A stretch of 64,000 nucleotides of DNA, taken from positions 143,160-207,159 of the forward strand of contig NZ_JAKNDA010000006.1 in assembly GCF_023155095.1 (NCBI RefSeq), read 5' to 3'. The stretch comes from Idiomarina aminovorans. Its GTDB lineage: Bacteria > Pseudomonadota > Gammaproteobacteria > Enterobacterales > Alteromonadaceae. Of the stretch, positions 22,493 to 31,337 are shown one piece after another (the stretch's first letter is position 1; the number at the start of each line of letters is the position of its first letter). Position numbers and translations under genes: made by a program. The notes under the pieces are model-generated. The model saw only the letters and a list, made by a program, of their open reading frames with translations, searched no databases and was not told where the DNA came from.

Positions 22493-23863
22493 ATGAAGCT
22501 ACGTGTTGTTATTCTGGCCGCAGGAAAAGGAACCCGCATGCGATCGGATCTGCCTAAGGTGCTGCACAAGGTTGCTAATAAACCGATGGTAGAGCATGTT
22601 ATTGATACGGCACGGTCGTTAAAGCCTGACGCTATTAATCTAATTTATGGTCATGGCGGCGATAAGCTTAAACAGGCTATTGCAGGCGATGATTTAACCT
22701 GGGTGGAACAACGCGAGCAATTGGGTACCGGTCATGCGGTTCAACAGGTTATTCCGCACCTTCAAAGCAGCGAAAAAGTCATTATTCTGTATGGTGACGT
22801 TCCCCTGCTTACTGAATCTACCTTAATTAAATTAGTAACAGCCAGTGCTAACATTTCTCTTGGCCTGCTGACTATGACGTTAGCAGAGCCGACAGGTTAT
22901 GGGCGTATTGTGCGTAATGAGCGCCGCAGTGTGACCGATATTGTTGAACAAAAAGACGCAAACGCACAGCAACTGGCCATTAACGAAGTGAATACCGGCA
23001 TTATGATTGCCGACAGCGATAAGCTTAAAAGCTGGCTGGAAAACTTAAGTAACGACAACGCGCAAAAAGAATATTATTTGACCGATATTGTGGCTATGGC
23101 GGCTGATGAGGGTGTGAACATTGCCACCGCGCAGCCCGATAACGCACAGGAAGTAGAAGGTGCCAATAACCGTCAGCAACTCGCCGCTTTAGAGCGTGCT
23201 TTACAGCAGCGTCAGGCTGAAGAGTTAATGACTCAGGGCGTGACCTTAATTGACCCTGCCCGCTTTGATTGTCGCGGTAAATTGAGTGTCGGCAGCGATG
23301 TCACTATCGATATTAACGCGGTGTTTGAAGGCCATGTGGTTCTGGGTGACCGGGTCGTTATAGAGCCAAACTGCGTGATCCGAAATTCGGTTATTGGTGA
23401 CGATACAGTCATTCGCGCGAACTCTCATATTGAGGACGCGAAAGTGGCTAAAGGCTGTAAAGTCGGTCCTTTTGCGCGGTTAAGACCTGGTGCGGAACTT
23501 GCGGACCAAGCGCAGGTCGGAAACTTTGTCGAGATGAAAAAAAGCCGCTTAGGTAAAGGCTCGAAAGCCAGCCATTTAACCTATCTGGGCGATACTCAAA
23601 TCGGCGAAAATGCAAACATTGGTGCAGGTACTATTACCTGCAATTATGACGGCGTGAATAAAGCGCAGACCGAAATAGGCGACGGTTCCTTTATTGGCTC
23701 CAACAGTTCTTTGGTTGCGCCGGTTTCTATTGGTAACAATGCAACCGTTGGTGCCGGCTCGGTCATTACGCGCGCGGTGGCTGACGAAGAACTGTCTGTT
23801 GCCCGCGGCAAGCAGCGAAATATCAGCGGATGGCAACGTCCGCAGTCGAAAAAAGGAAGTTAA
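22493..23863 (+). CDS. glmU: Bifunctional GlcNAc-1-phosphate uridyltransferase / GlcN-1-phosphate acetyltransferase
   Basis: GlmU (456 aa) makes UDP-GlcNAc for peptidoglycan and lipopolysaccharide. The N-terminal uridyltransferase has [18 protein letters not shown] (residues 7-24). The C-terminal half is a left-handed beta helix of hexapeptide repeats with [20 protein letters not shown] and the acetyl-CoA-binding turns. AAGGAT precedes the ATG. It is 3 bp upstream of glmS, so the two steps of the pathway are co-expressed. Confidence 0.98.
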   Translation: MKLRVVILAAGKGTRMRSDLPKVLHKVANKPMVEHVIDTARSLKPDAINLIYGHGGDKLKQAIAGDDLTWVEQREQLGTGHAVQQVIPHLQSSEKVIILYGDVPLLTESTLIKLVTASANISLGLLTMTLAEPTGYGRIVRNERRSVTDIVEQKDANAQQLAINEVNTGIMIADSDKLKSWLENLSNDNAQKEYYLTDIVAMAADEGVNIATAQPDNAQEVEGANNRQQLAALERALQQRQAEELMTQGVTLIDPARFDCRGKLSVGSDVTIDINAVFEGHVVLGDRVVIEPNCVIRNSVIGDDTVIRANSHIEDAKVAKGCKVGPFARLRPGAELADQAQVGNFVEMKKSRLGKGSKASHLTYLGDTQIGENANIGAGTITCNYDGVNKAQTEIGDGSFIGSNSSLVAPVSIGNNATVGAGSVITRAVADEELSVARGKQRNISGWQRPQSKKGS

Positions 23864-23866
23864 TTT

Positions 23867-25699
23867 ATGTGCGGTATTGTTGGAGCGACGTCGGAACGTC
23901 GGGTAACAGGTATTCTGCTCGAAGGCTTAAAGCGACTGGAGTATCGCGGTTACGATTCGGCTGGTGTGGCTATTATTGACGCTGATAAACAGTTAAAAAG
24001 TATCCGCCGCACCGGAAAAGTTCAGGAACTGAGAGACGCAATAGACCAGAATCCGTTAGACGGAACCATTGGTATTGCGCACACTCGCTGGGCAACGCAT
24101 GGCGGCGTGACCGAAGCCAACGCCCACCCTCACCGCTCCGAAGATGAAATCGCCGTGGTGCACAATGGCATTATCGAGAACCATGAGCGCTTGCGAGAAG
24201 AATTGAAAGCTGAAGGTTATGTCTTTCATTCGCAGACTGACACCGAAGTAATTGCTCACTTAATTCATCACGAGCGTAAAACGCATGACGATTTACTGGC
24301 TGCGGTTAAATCAGCGGTACGTCAGCTGGAAGGCGCTTACGGTACTGTCGTTATGGACACTAAGTTCCCCGAGCGTTTAGTGGTAGCGCGTTCTGGCAGC
24401 CCGTTAGTAATTGGCGTGGGTATTGGCGAGAACTTCGTGGCTTCTGATCAGCTGGCTTTATTGCCGGTGACCCGCCAGTTTATTTACCTGGAAGAAGGCG
24501 ATGTTGCGGACATTAACCGTACTGACATTGCTATTTATGACGCTGAAGACCAGCTTGTTGAACGAGAAGTGGTTGAGTCCGACGCTAATTACGACGCAGG
24601 TGGTAAAGGCGAATATCGCCACTTTATGCTAAAAGAAATTTACGAGCAGCCGATTGCCGTGCGTAATACCCTGGAAGGCCGTTTATCGGAAACCACCGTA
24701 TTAGATAACGCCTTTGGTGAGAACGCAGCAGATATTTTGAAAGACATTGAGCACGTTCAGATAGTCGCTTGTGGTACCAGTTATCATGCCGGTATGGTCG
24801 CTCGCTACTGGCTGGAAGCAATGGCGAACGTGTCTTGCAACGTTGAAATTGCCTCGGAATTTCGCTACCGCAAGTCCTTTGTTCACTCCAACAGTTTGTT
24901 AGTGACCATTTCGCAAAGTGGTGAAACGGCAGACACCCTGGCGGCATTGCGCTTGTCTAAAGAGCTTGGGTATAAAGGCAGCCTGACCGTTTGTAATGTG
25001 GGCTCATCGTCTATGGTGCGCGAGTCCGACCTGGCCTTCTTAACCCGTGCGGGCGCAGAAATTGGTGTCGCATCGACCAAAGCCTTCACGACTCAGTTAA
25101 CCGGCCTGCTCATGCTAACTTTAGGCATTGGTAAGTACCGGGGTATGCCAGAGCAACAGCAACAAGAGGTTGTTCACGCACTGCAGGCACTGCCGGCAAA
25201 GTTAGAAGAAGCCGTGTCATTAGCGGATGAAATTGAAAAGCTTGCTCAGGACTTTGCGAATAAAGACCATAGCTTATTCCTTGGCCGTGGTAATCAATAC
25301 CCTATTGCTATGGAAGGTGCGCTGAAGCTGAAAGAGATTTCCTACATTCACGCCGAAGCTTACGCAGCGGGAGAGTTAAAGCACGGCCCATTGGCACTTA
25401 TTGACGAAGAAATGCCGGTTATTGTGGTAGCACCAAACAACGATTTGCTGGAAAAGCTAAAATCTAATGTGGAAGAAGTGCGTGCCCGTGGCGGCCTGAT
25501 GTACGTTTTTGCAGATAAAAACGCCCGCTTCAAAGGCGATGAGTCATTAAACGTACTTAACGTCTGCCACTGCGACGAGGTTGTAGCGCCGATTGTTTAC
25601 ACGGTTCCGTTACAACTGCTGTCCTACTATGTGGCCTTGATAAAAGGGACTGACGTAGACCAGCCTCGTAATCTAGCAAAAAGCGTCACAGTCGAATAA
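23867..25699 (+). CDS. glmS: Glutamine-fructose-6-phosphate aminotransferase (isomerizing)
   Basis: GlmS (610 aa) makes glucosamine-6-phosphate from fructose-6-phosphate and glutamine. Cys2 (MCGIVGA) is the glutaminase nucleophile. Two SIS sugar-isomerase domains follow ([27 protein letters not shown] [17 protein letters not shown]). The protein ends NLAKSVTVE, the conserved tail whose codons form the TnsD-binding part of attTn7. A Tn7-like end does begin 25 nt after the stop codon. No ribozyme-like leader fits in the 3-bp gap after glmU. Confidence 0.98.
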   Translation: MCGIVGATSERRVTGILLEGLKRLEYRGYDSAGVAIIDADKQLKSIRRTGKVQELRDAIDQNPLDGTIGIAHTRWATHGGVTEANAHPHRSEDEIAVVHNGIIENHERLREELKAEGYVFHSQTDTEVIAHLIHHERKTHDDLLAAVKSAVRQLEGAYGTVVMDTKFPERLVVARSGSPLVIGVGIGENFVASDQLALLPVTRQFIYLEEGDVADINRTDIAIYDAEDQLVEREVVESDANYDAGGKGEYRHFMLKEIYEQPIAVRNTLEGRLSETTVLDNAFGENAADILKDIEHVQIVACGTSYHAGMVARYWLEAMANVSCNVEIASEFRYRKSFVHSNSLLVTISQSGETADTLAALRLSKELGYKGSLTVCNVGSSSMVRESDLAFLTRAGAEIGVASTKAFTTQLTGLLMLTLGIGKYRGMPEQQQQEVVHALQALPAKLEEAVSLADEIEKLAQDFANKDHSLFLGRGNQYPIAMEGALKLKEISYIHAEAYAAGELKHGPLALIDEEMPVIVVAPNNDLLEKLKSNVEEVRARGGLMYVFADKNARFKGDESLNVLNVCHCDEVVAPIVYTVPLQLLSYYVALIKGTDVDQPRNLAKSVTVE

Positions 25700-25701
25700 T
25701 G

Positions 25702-25724
25702 AAGGGCCGAAAGGCCCTTTTTGT
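25702..25724 (+). terminator. glmS terminator
   Basis: AAGGGCC / GGCCCTT hairpin with a GAAA-type loop, followed by TTTTTG, directly after the glmS stop. It lies between the gene and the attTn7 insertion point. Confidence 0.9.
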
Positions 25725-25733
25725 TGTCGGCGT

Positions 25734-25772
25734 ACATTAAAGATCTTAAATGAGACATTAAAGTTGTTAAAT
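25734..25772 (+). repeat. Direct repeats at the putative Tn7-like right end
   Basis: Two 18-mers, 25734-25751 and 25755-25772, share 16 of 18 bases (ACATTAAAG, three variable bases, TTAAAT) with a 21-bp period, starting 9 bp inside the TGT terminus. Spaced direct repeats of about 20 bp are how TnsB sites look in Tn7-family ends. An inverted TTAATGT lies at 25829-25835. TnsB binding is inferred, not shown. Confidence 0.6.
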
Positions 25773-26735
25773 ATTGAGCTCCTTGTGAGCTAGCCAAAAT
25801 CTTTACCTGTAAACACAGTGAATTTGTATTAATGTGATTAGATAACTGTTTAAGCAGGACTATATTTAAGTGACCAGATCTTATAATGATGAATGTGATT
25901 TGTACGTCGCGCTTACCTGTTACAATTATTTCCCAAACCAAAAGGAAGTAATGGGTGAGTTGCCCCCCTGCTTTTCTTCTAGACAGTTTACTCCAGAGGT
26001 CTGTAAAGCTTTGTCGGAAGCTGATAACGGTCCAAGCAGAAAGAAGAATGGTTTCGATTTAGTTGAGTTTAGAGCAACCAGATATAACAATGTACCGCGT
26101 ATACTAGCCTTGGTTCACCCGAAACCATATTCAGTTTTAGTTGAGAGGATACTTAGTAGTTGGGAGAAAATACGGAATATTTGCGATAACCCGAATAGCC
26201 AAGTAAAGCCTGAAATAACGGAAGATGGTCGAGTTTTCGTAATGAACTATGAGAATGGACTAAGCAAAACTAGCCGGCTAAATAAGTTGAGTTTTGCAAA
26301 GAAGTTTATAGTTTCAGCAGATATCGCGAATTGTTTCAATAGTATTTATAGCCATTCAATCCCTTGGGCATTAGTTGGATTAGAAGAAGCAAAAAAAATA
26401 GAAAACCTAACGAGTGGTTCAATGCAATCGACTCTTCAGTTCGTTGGTGTAAGCGAAATGAAACTCAGGGAATTCCAATTGGCCCAGGGACTTCCTCTAT
26501 TATCGTAGAGCTAATTCTTTCTGAGATAGATTCGAAATTGAGAGAGAAGAATTATTTATTTGAACGGTATGTCGATGATTACACGTGTTATTGTGAGTCA
26601 GACATTGAAGCAGAGTCATTTATAATTGACTTAGAAAGATACCTCTCCGAGTTTAAACTTTCGTTAAACCTATCAAAAACAAACATTAAGGCTTTACCTC
26701 TTCCTAATGACGATGAATGGGTTCTGGAGTTGCTA

Positions 26736-27619
26736 AGGCGTGTTGATCTTTCGCGATTAGTTTTTGAGCGGCATGGTAAAGAGTTATAATTTGTTTCGCC
26801 AAAAATAAACTAACAACTCAATACCATGCCGAGACTAATGCTAACTGATAAGCGGTGGAAAAAGCTACTTCAAGTAATGAAGAGCACAGGCCGCATTTAC
26901 AATAAAACAGAACACAGAATGACGTTTGAAGGGATATTATTCCGGCTGAGAACCGGAATTCCGTGGCGTGACTTGCCATCGGAATTTGGTGATTGGAGCG
27001 CGGTTTATCGCCGGTTCAATTTGTGGTCGAAGAAAGGTTTATTAAATATGTTATTCAATGAGTTAGCAAAACTATCTGATTACGATTGGGTCTTTGCTGA
27101 CGGCTCTATTGTTAAAGCTCATCAGCATAGTACCGGAGCGGCTACCGTGGATAATGAGTGCATTGGAAAGAGCCGAGGTGGTAACTCTACAAAAATTCAT
27201 TTAGTCGTGGATAGTGGCGGCCTTCCTATTTATTTTGAACTATCAGAAGGCCAGAGAAATGACATAGCTCGGGCTCAAAGTCTGGTAGACCATTTGAGGG
27301 AAGTAAACATTTTCGTAGGCGACAAAGGATACGATAGTGACGCATTGAGGAAATATGTTGAAGTCAAAGGAGGGACTTCAGTCATACCCAAACGTAATTA
27401 TGGCCAGGATATAGACAAATGCAGTGTCGATTGGTGCCTGTATAAATATAGGCATTTAGTTGAAAATGCGTTCGCACGAATAAAACATTATCGTTCAATA
27501 TCAACCAGGTATGAAAAGTTAGCGAGAAATTATGCCAGTATGGTGTCACTGGCATTTTCATTGATGTGGCTACCGATGTATTGCTGAACAAAATATGTAC
27601 AGGAAAGATCAACACGCCC
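26736..27619 (+). mobile_element. IS5-family insertion sequence, copy 1
   Basis: An 884-bp element with terminal inverted repeats GGCGTGTTGATCTTTC (26737 onward, and the complement at 27603-27618). A TA target duplication flanks it (26734-26735 and 27620-27621), as in the IS427 subgroup. If the target is read as three bases, the flanks are TAA and TAG, a mismatch. It holds one transposase gene. It splits the RT gene at codon 289; removing it rejoins the frame exactly. Confidence 0.92.
26826..27587 (+). CDS. IS5-family (IS427-like) DDE transposase, copy 1
   Basis: The transposase (253 aa) cuts and joins the IS ends. The catalytic triad is likely Asp92 (VFADGSIVKAHQH), Asp166 (FVGDKGYDSD) and Glu213 (LVENAFARIKHYRS, with the usual K/R seven residues later). 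The N-terminal part has the IS5-type RTGIPWRDLPSEFGDWSAVY signature. The frame is complete, with no need for a programmed frameshift. It differs from copy 2 at four residues (Thr28, Val127, Cys199 and Tyr near the C terminus). Confidence 0.95.
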   Translation: MPRLMLTDKRWKKLLQVMKSTGRIYNKTEHRMTFEGILFRLRTGIPWRDLPSEFGDWSAVYRRFNLWSKKGLLNMLFNELAKLSDYDWVFADGSIVKAHQHSTGAATVDNECIGKSRGGNSTKIHLVVDSGGLPIYFELSEGQRNDIARAQSLVDHLREVNIFVGDKGYDSDALRKYVEVKGGTSVIPKRNYGQDIDKCSVDWCLYKYRHLVENAFARIKHYRSISTRYEKLARNYASMVSLAFSLMWLPMYC

Positions 27620-28371
27620 TAGGAATTCTCCCCCAAAGCTATATGTATGAGGATGAAAACCAAACTCGGGAAGTTATAAGTACTCCAGCGATAATCACAT
27701 TTATCAACAATGCCTTAAAGATCAATGGGAGAACCCCCGATGGTAGCGTATTAAAGTATGCTCTCCAGCTTGTAGTTGATAGGGTTGAACAACATAAAGC
27801 TGATATCGTGCTTCAAGAAGTGGTGGGCTTAGCTTGGCACTATCCTGTGTTGATTCCGTTTCTCGATAGGTTAGCTAGAAATTACGATATTGACGTCTCG
27901 GTTTACGAGAAAGAATTAAACGAACTTGTTAAAGAAAACTCTGCTAAACGCCGTAGTGATGGCATATGCTGGCCACTTTATTTGATGTTTACCAATGATT
28001 TAACTCCCTCGAATGAGGCTGTAACTCAGGTAATCAATAGCATGGACTGCTTGGGAATAACTATTCTTTCTCACTTTCTGGGATATCAAGAATCGATCCA
28101 CGGCGTTGTAAATACCCTATTGGATAGTGATGACTATACGAAAGATAACTATTGGATACTGCTTTACCAGCTTTATTATCAAGGGCATATAGATAACCCA
28201 TATAGGGGGGATCAGACTTTCGAGTTATTGAAGGACTTCGACGTTAATTTTATGCCCGGTGATAGCGAGAGCGAGGCGGAACGGCACTCTGAGCAAATTG
28301 CAATACAGCACATATTTCCTGACGACTTGGAAATATAGCAAGAGATAACAAAAGTGACTTAAGGATTATTA

Positions 28372-29255
28372 GGGCGTGTTGATCTTTCCTGTACATATTT
28401 TGTTCAGCAATGCATCGGTAGCCACATCAATGAAAATGCCAGTGACACCATACTGGCATAATTTCTCGCTAACTTTTCATACCTGGTTGATATTGAACGA
28501 TAATGTTTTATTCGTGCGAACGCATTTTCAACTAAATGCCTATATTTATACAGGCACCAATCGACACTGTCTTTGTCTATATCCTGGCCATAATTACGTT
28601 TGGGTATGACTGAAGTCCCTCCTTTGACTTCAACATATTTCCTCAATGCGTCACTATCGTATCCTTTGTCGCCTACGAAAATGTTTACTTCCCTCAAATG
28701 GTCTACCAGACTTTGAGCTCGAGCTATGTCATTTCTCTGGCCTTCTGATAGTTCAAAATAAATAGGAAGGCCGCCACTATCCACGGCTAAATGAATTTTT
28801 GTAGAGTTACCACCTCGGCTCTTTCCAATGCACTCATTATCCACGGTAGCCGCTCCGGTACTATGCTGATGAGCTTTAACAATAGAGCCGTCAGCAAAGA
28901 CCCAATCGTAATCAGATAGTTTTGCTAACTCATTGAATAACATATTTAATAAACCTTTCTTCGACCACAAATTGAACCGGCGATAAACCGCGCTCCAATC
29001 ACCAAATTCCGATGGCAAGTCACGCCACGGAATTCCGGTTCTCAGCCGGAATAATATCCCTTCAAACGTCATTCTGTGTTCTGGTTTATTGTAAATGCGG
29101 CCTGTGCTCTTCATTACTTGAAGTAGCTTTTTCCACCGCTTATCAGTTAGCATTAGTCTCGGCATGGTATTGAGTTGTTAGTTTATTTTTGGCGAAACAA
29201 ATTATAACTCTTTACCATGCCGCTCAAAAACTAATCACGAAAGATCAACACGCCT
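28372..29255 (-). mobile_element. IS5-family insertion sequence, copy 2 (inverted)
   Basis: A second 884-bp copy of the same IS in the opposite direction, with TA (TTA) on both sides (28370-28371 and 29256-29257). It landed between the ribosome binding site AAGGA (28361-28365) and the GTG start codon (29258) of the partner gene. Collapsing it restores a normal 6-nt spacing. The two copies form inverted repeats around 27620-28371. Confidence 0.92.
28404..29165 (-). CDS. IS5-family (IS427-like) DDE transposase, copy 2
   Basis: A 253-residue transposase identical to copy 1 except for Pro28, Ala127, Asp199 and a C-terminal His. All of Asp92, Asp166 and Glu213 are kept. Which copy is closer to the ancestral form cannot be told here. 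Asp199 (KDSVDW) against Cys199 in copy 1 needs two base changes, so the copies are not brand new duplicates. The gene is full length and may be active. Confidence 0.95.
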   Translation of the reverse strand: MPRLMLTDKRWKKLLQVMKSTGRIYNKPEHRMTFEGILFRLRTGIPWRDLPSEFGDWSAVYRRFNLWSKKGLLNMLFNELAKLSDYDWVFADGSIVKAHQHSTGAATVDNECIGKSRGGNSTKIHLAVDSGGLPIYFELSEGQRNDIARAQSLVDHLREVNIFVGDKGYDSDALRKYVEVKGGTSVIPKRNYGQDIDKDSVDWCLYKYRHLVENAFARIKHYRSISTRYEKLARNYASMVSLAFSLMWLPMHC

Positions 29256-29257
29256 TA

Positions 29258-29965
29258 GTGAAGTCGACCAATAGATTACCTGATGAGTTAAAGCCTTCGT
29301 CCACTGACTATACTGTGTCCGGTCTAAAATCTGTATTAGGGGCAGTTCCTGTTGCAGGTTCATTATTATCGGAAATTGCAGGGACGGTCATACCTAATCA
29401 AAGAGTTGATCGTATAGCTGATTTTGCGCGGAAACTGGAGTTAAGAGTTTCTCACTTGGAACATTCATTTTTTGAGCGTGAAATAAAAAACGAAGAGTTT
29501 ACGGATTTAGTTGAGGAAAGCCTAAGATAAGCGGCACGGGCAACCACGGACGATAGACGAGAGTATTTGGCCTCCTTATTAGCCACTAGCTTAAAGAGCA
29601 AGGACATTGAATACGCTGAGTCTCATCACTTACTCAGAATTTTATCAGAGCTGTCAGATATTGAGGTTATTTGGCTGAGGTTTTATAGCAATCCATCACT
29701 AGGTGGAGACGATGATTTCAGAGATCTTCACAAGGATGTACTTGAACCGGTAGGGTCGACTCTCGGAAGCGGCCAGAATGAGATCGACAAAGAGGCTCTT
29801 TAAAAAAGCTATAAGGATCACCTAGAGAGGCTTGGGCTTATCAGCGGTAAAGTAAAAACAGATAAGAATCCTGAGTTTGACAAATTGTCCGGTGAGTTCA
29901 AAAGGCAGTCTTTTAGAACAACTGCGTTAGGTGATTTGCTATTACGGAATGTTGACTTACTTTAG
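29258..29965 (+). pseudogene. RT-linked partner gene with two in-frame stops, unknown family
   Basis: One frame runs from GTG 29258 to TAG 29963-29965 (235 codons), interrupted by TAA at 29528-29530 (codon 91) and TAA at 29801-29803 (codon 182). Visible traits are a short hydrophobic segment SGLKSVLGAVPVAGSLLSEIAG (about residues 21-42), then charged helices (DFARKLELRVSHLEHSFFER; REYLASLLATSLKSKDIEY). I do not recognise a catalytic motif. In the repaired layout it starts 33 nt after the RT stop, so the two formed an operon. An IS now separates it from its ribosome binding site. A membrane-linked helical effector is one guess only. Confidence 0.65.
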
Positions 29966-30044
29966 TTTGAGTGGTCTTGAGGTAGCTATCTTGCTTAATG
30001 AGTGTATTTGGTTATGCTAAAACAAAGCATACCGAGTTGATGAC

Positions 30045-30239
30045 ATGGCAAAATCAAAATACTCGCTGAGCGAGGCGCAGATTGCGAAAAGAATAAAGGA
30101 AGGACGCGGATCTGGCTCCGGCGCGGATTACAGCCCTTGGGTGCGAGTCGATGAGCTTGCATCTTTAGGCCGATCCCGGCAGGTCTATTCTCACCTCACC
30201 AAACGAATCCACCATCTACTTTCTGATCTTGAATTTTAG
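30045..30239 (+). pseudogene. tnsA: 5' fragment of tnsA (Tn7-like transposase endonuclease subunit)
   Basis: The 64 residues MAKSKYSLSEAQIAKRIKEG through HHLLSDLEF align without gaps, from memory, to the start of Tn7 TnsA (about 273 aa), which cuts the 5' strand at the transposon ends. Shared blocks include IKEGRG, YxPW, GRS, VYSH and HHLLSDLE. The last recognisable acidic residue, Glu63, corresponds to the first catalytic residue of TnsA; the later Asp and Lys are missing because the frame stops at 30237-30239 and the following sequence is unrelated. This marks a deletion junction near 30236. It is the best evidence for a former Tn7-like element here. Confidence 0.85.
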
Positions 30240-30344
30240 TCACTTTTAACCCTTTGTTGAAAATAGTCCGTTGTGGCTGTTAGGCGGAATGAGCTCGTAT
30301 CTAATACGGTTAACGAACTAACGTTCTTATGGCATATTAAGTTT
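30240..30344. other. Junction between the Tn7-like remnant and normal chromosome
   Basis: A 105-bp AT-rich stretch before the response-regulator gene, which must hold that gene's promoter. I see no convincing transposon left end. TTTGT at 30253-30257 matches the five bases beside the right end (25720-25724), but no ACA terminus precedes it. Confidence 0.4.
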
Positions 30345-31337
30345 ATGAAAGTTCTGATTTGTGATGACTCTAAAGTTGCTCGAAAGAGCATCGAGCTGTC
30401 TTTACCTAAAAGCTGGGACATTGAGGTGCGTTTTGCCGAAAACGGGCAAGAGGCGCTAGATTTAGTGGAGCAAGGACTTGCGGAACTGCTGTTTCTTGAC
30501 TTAACCATGCCTGTTATGGACGGTTTTGAAGTATTACAGAATATTAGGGAAAGGGAACTAGACTGTCTGACAATAGTCGTTTCCGGTGACATACAGGAAG
30601 CGTCGCAACGCAGAGTTGAAAAATTAGGTGCTCTGGGTTTTATAAAAAAACCCATTGTTACTGAGGAACTGCAAAGCCTGCTTCAACGCTACGGCCTTAT
30701 TAGAGAACTGCTACCGGCTGAACATCAGCGTCAGCTAAGTAAAACCGAGCACATTGAGCCTACCGATATCTTAAAGGAAGTCAGCAATATTGCGCTTGGC
30801 GACGCCGCAAAGCTGCTTGGTGACATGTTGGGCTCCTTTATTCAACTGCCCGTTCCCGATGTGGCTAAGCGCTCTTACAATGCCTTGATTAATGAACTTC
30901 ATGACGAAGACATTCGAATAAATATGGTGTCGGAGGGCTTTGTTGGTAACGCTATAGCCGGAGAAGCCATCCTTTGCGTTGATAACCGAACCCTCAATGA
31001 CTTACCATCGAAACTGTCGGACTATCACGGTTATGAATTTAAGGACGATAACCAAAGTGTGTTGTTGGATGTTGCTTCAACATTGATCGCCGCCTTTTTA
31101 AAGCGTTTCTCCTCACAACTGGATTTAGAATTAAACATAAGTCAGCCAGCTTTTCTGGGAATGAGTGAAACCGTCAATAATGTTTTTAAAGAGGATGTGA
31201 AAGACAAAAAAGTTCTAATCATCAGCATCGATTATGAGATCCCTGACTATCATTTAAGTTGCGATCTCTACGTTATTTTTACTGAAGCTTCAATTGCTGC
31301 ACTGGAAGAACGAGCTGGGTACTTTATCGATGAATAA
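30345..31337 (+). CDS. Response regulator with CheC/CheX-like output domain
   Basis: A 330-residue protein with two domains. Residues 1-120 form a receiver: acidic pocket CDD near residue 6, phospho-Asp in LLFLDLTMPVMDGFEVL, switch Ser in VVSGD, and Lys in IKKP. After a linker, residues 145-330 contain PTDILKEVSNIALGDAAKLLGDML, which fits the CheC-type phosphatase helix (ExxN), and a second half without a clear ExxN. Such proteins may dephosphorylate other receivers. The ATG at 30345 begins MKVLICDDS; the open frame further upstream is not conserved-looking. It overlaps the next gene by 8 bp. Confidence 0.82.
   Translation: MKVLICDDSKVARKSIELSLPKSWDIEVRFAENGQEALDLVEQGLAELLFLDLTMPVMDGFEVLQNIRERELDCLTIVVSGDIQEASQRRVEKLGALGFIKKPIVTEELQSLLQRYGLIRELLPAEHQRQLSKTEHIEPTDILKEVSNIALGDAAKLLGDMLGSFIQLPVPDVAKRSYNALINELHDEDIRINMVSEGFVGNAIAGEAILCVDNRTLNDLPSKLSDYHGYEFKDDNQSVLLDVASTLIAAFLKRFSSQLDLELNISQPAFLGMSETVNNVFKEDVKDKKVLIISIDYEIPDYHLSCDLYVIFTEASIAALEERAGYFIDE

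Larger units (their letters stand above)
25870..28338 (+). pseudogene. UG/Abi-type reverse transcriptase, broken by a frameshift and an IS insertion
   Basis: The GTG at 25870 opens a frame with RT features: RYNNVPRILALVHPKPY (residues 71-87) and motif A SADIANCFNSIYSHSIPWAL with Asp151. At the A8 tract 26391-26398 the frame is lost and stops at 26508. The next frame continues the family sequence: QGIPIGPGTSS (motif B) and catalytic YVDD (residues 234-237 after restoring one A). At Leu289 an IS splits the gene. The C-terminal 238 residues resume at 27620 in the exact frame and end at 28338. The repaired protein has 527 residues: an RT domain plus a helix-rich C-terminal half (for example GSVLKYALQLVVDRVEQHK) of the sort found in Abi/UG RTs. 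I cannot assign the UG subclass. The normal role would be phage defence (inference). Confidence 0.8.
25725..30239. mobile_element. Decayed Tn7-like element in attTn7 downstream of glmS
   Basis: The segment starts with TGT 25 nt after the glmS stop, the position used by Tn7. It carries two 18-bp direct repeats near that end (candidate TnsB sites) and holds a clear 5' fragment of tnsA at its far side. Between them lie an RT gene, a small partner gene and two IS5-family copies, all in the glmS direction except one IS. tnsB, tnsC, tnsD and tnsE are absent, and I find no convincing left end. The element can no longer move by itself. The right border is approximate: normal chromosomal genes resume at 30345. 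Confidence 0.75.

Noticed and set aside
25775..25869. Non-coding RNA template upstream of the RT
   Set aside because: Only a 5-bp hairpin (AGCTC/GAGCT) is visible and the space is short; no retron-like msr/msd inverted repeats were found.
27595..27619. Separate gene starting at 27595 after IS copy 1
   Set aside because: The first codons are IS sequence; from 27620 on it is the C-terminal half of the RT in the exact repaired frame.
29189..29257. Start of the partner protein at 29189
   Set aside because: These codons are the IS terminal region; the native start is GTG 29258, where the IS ends and a displaced AAGGA fits.
30253..30257. TTTGT as the second target duplication of the Tn7-like element
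   Set aside because: It equals 25720-25724, but no ACA terminus or TnsB-like repeat precedes it, and a 5-mer match in AT-rich DNA is expected by chance.
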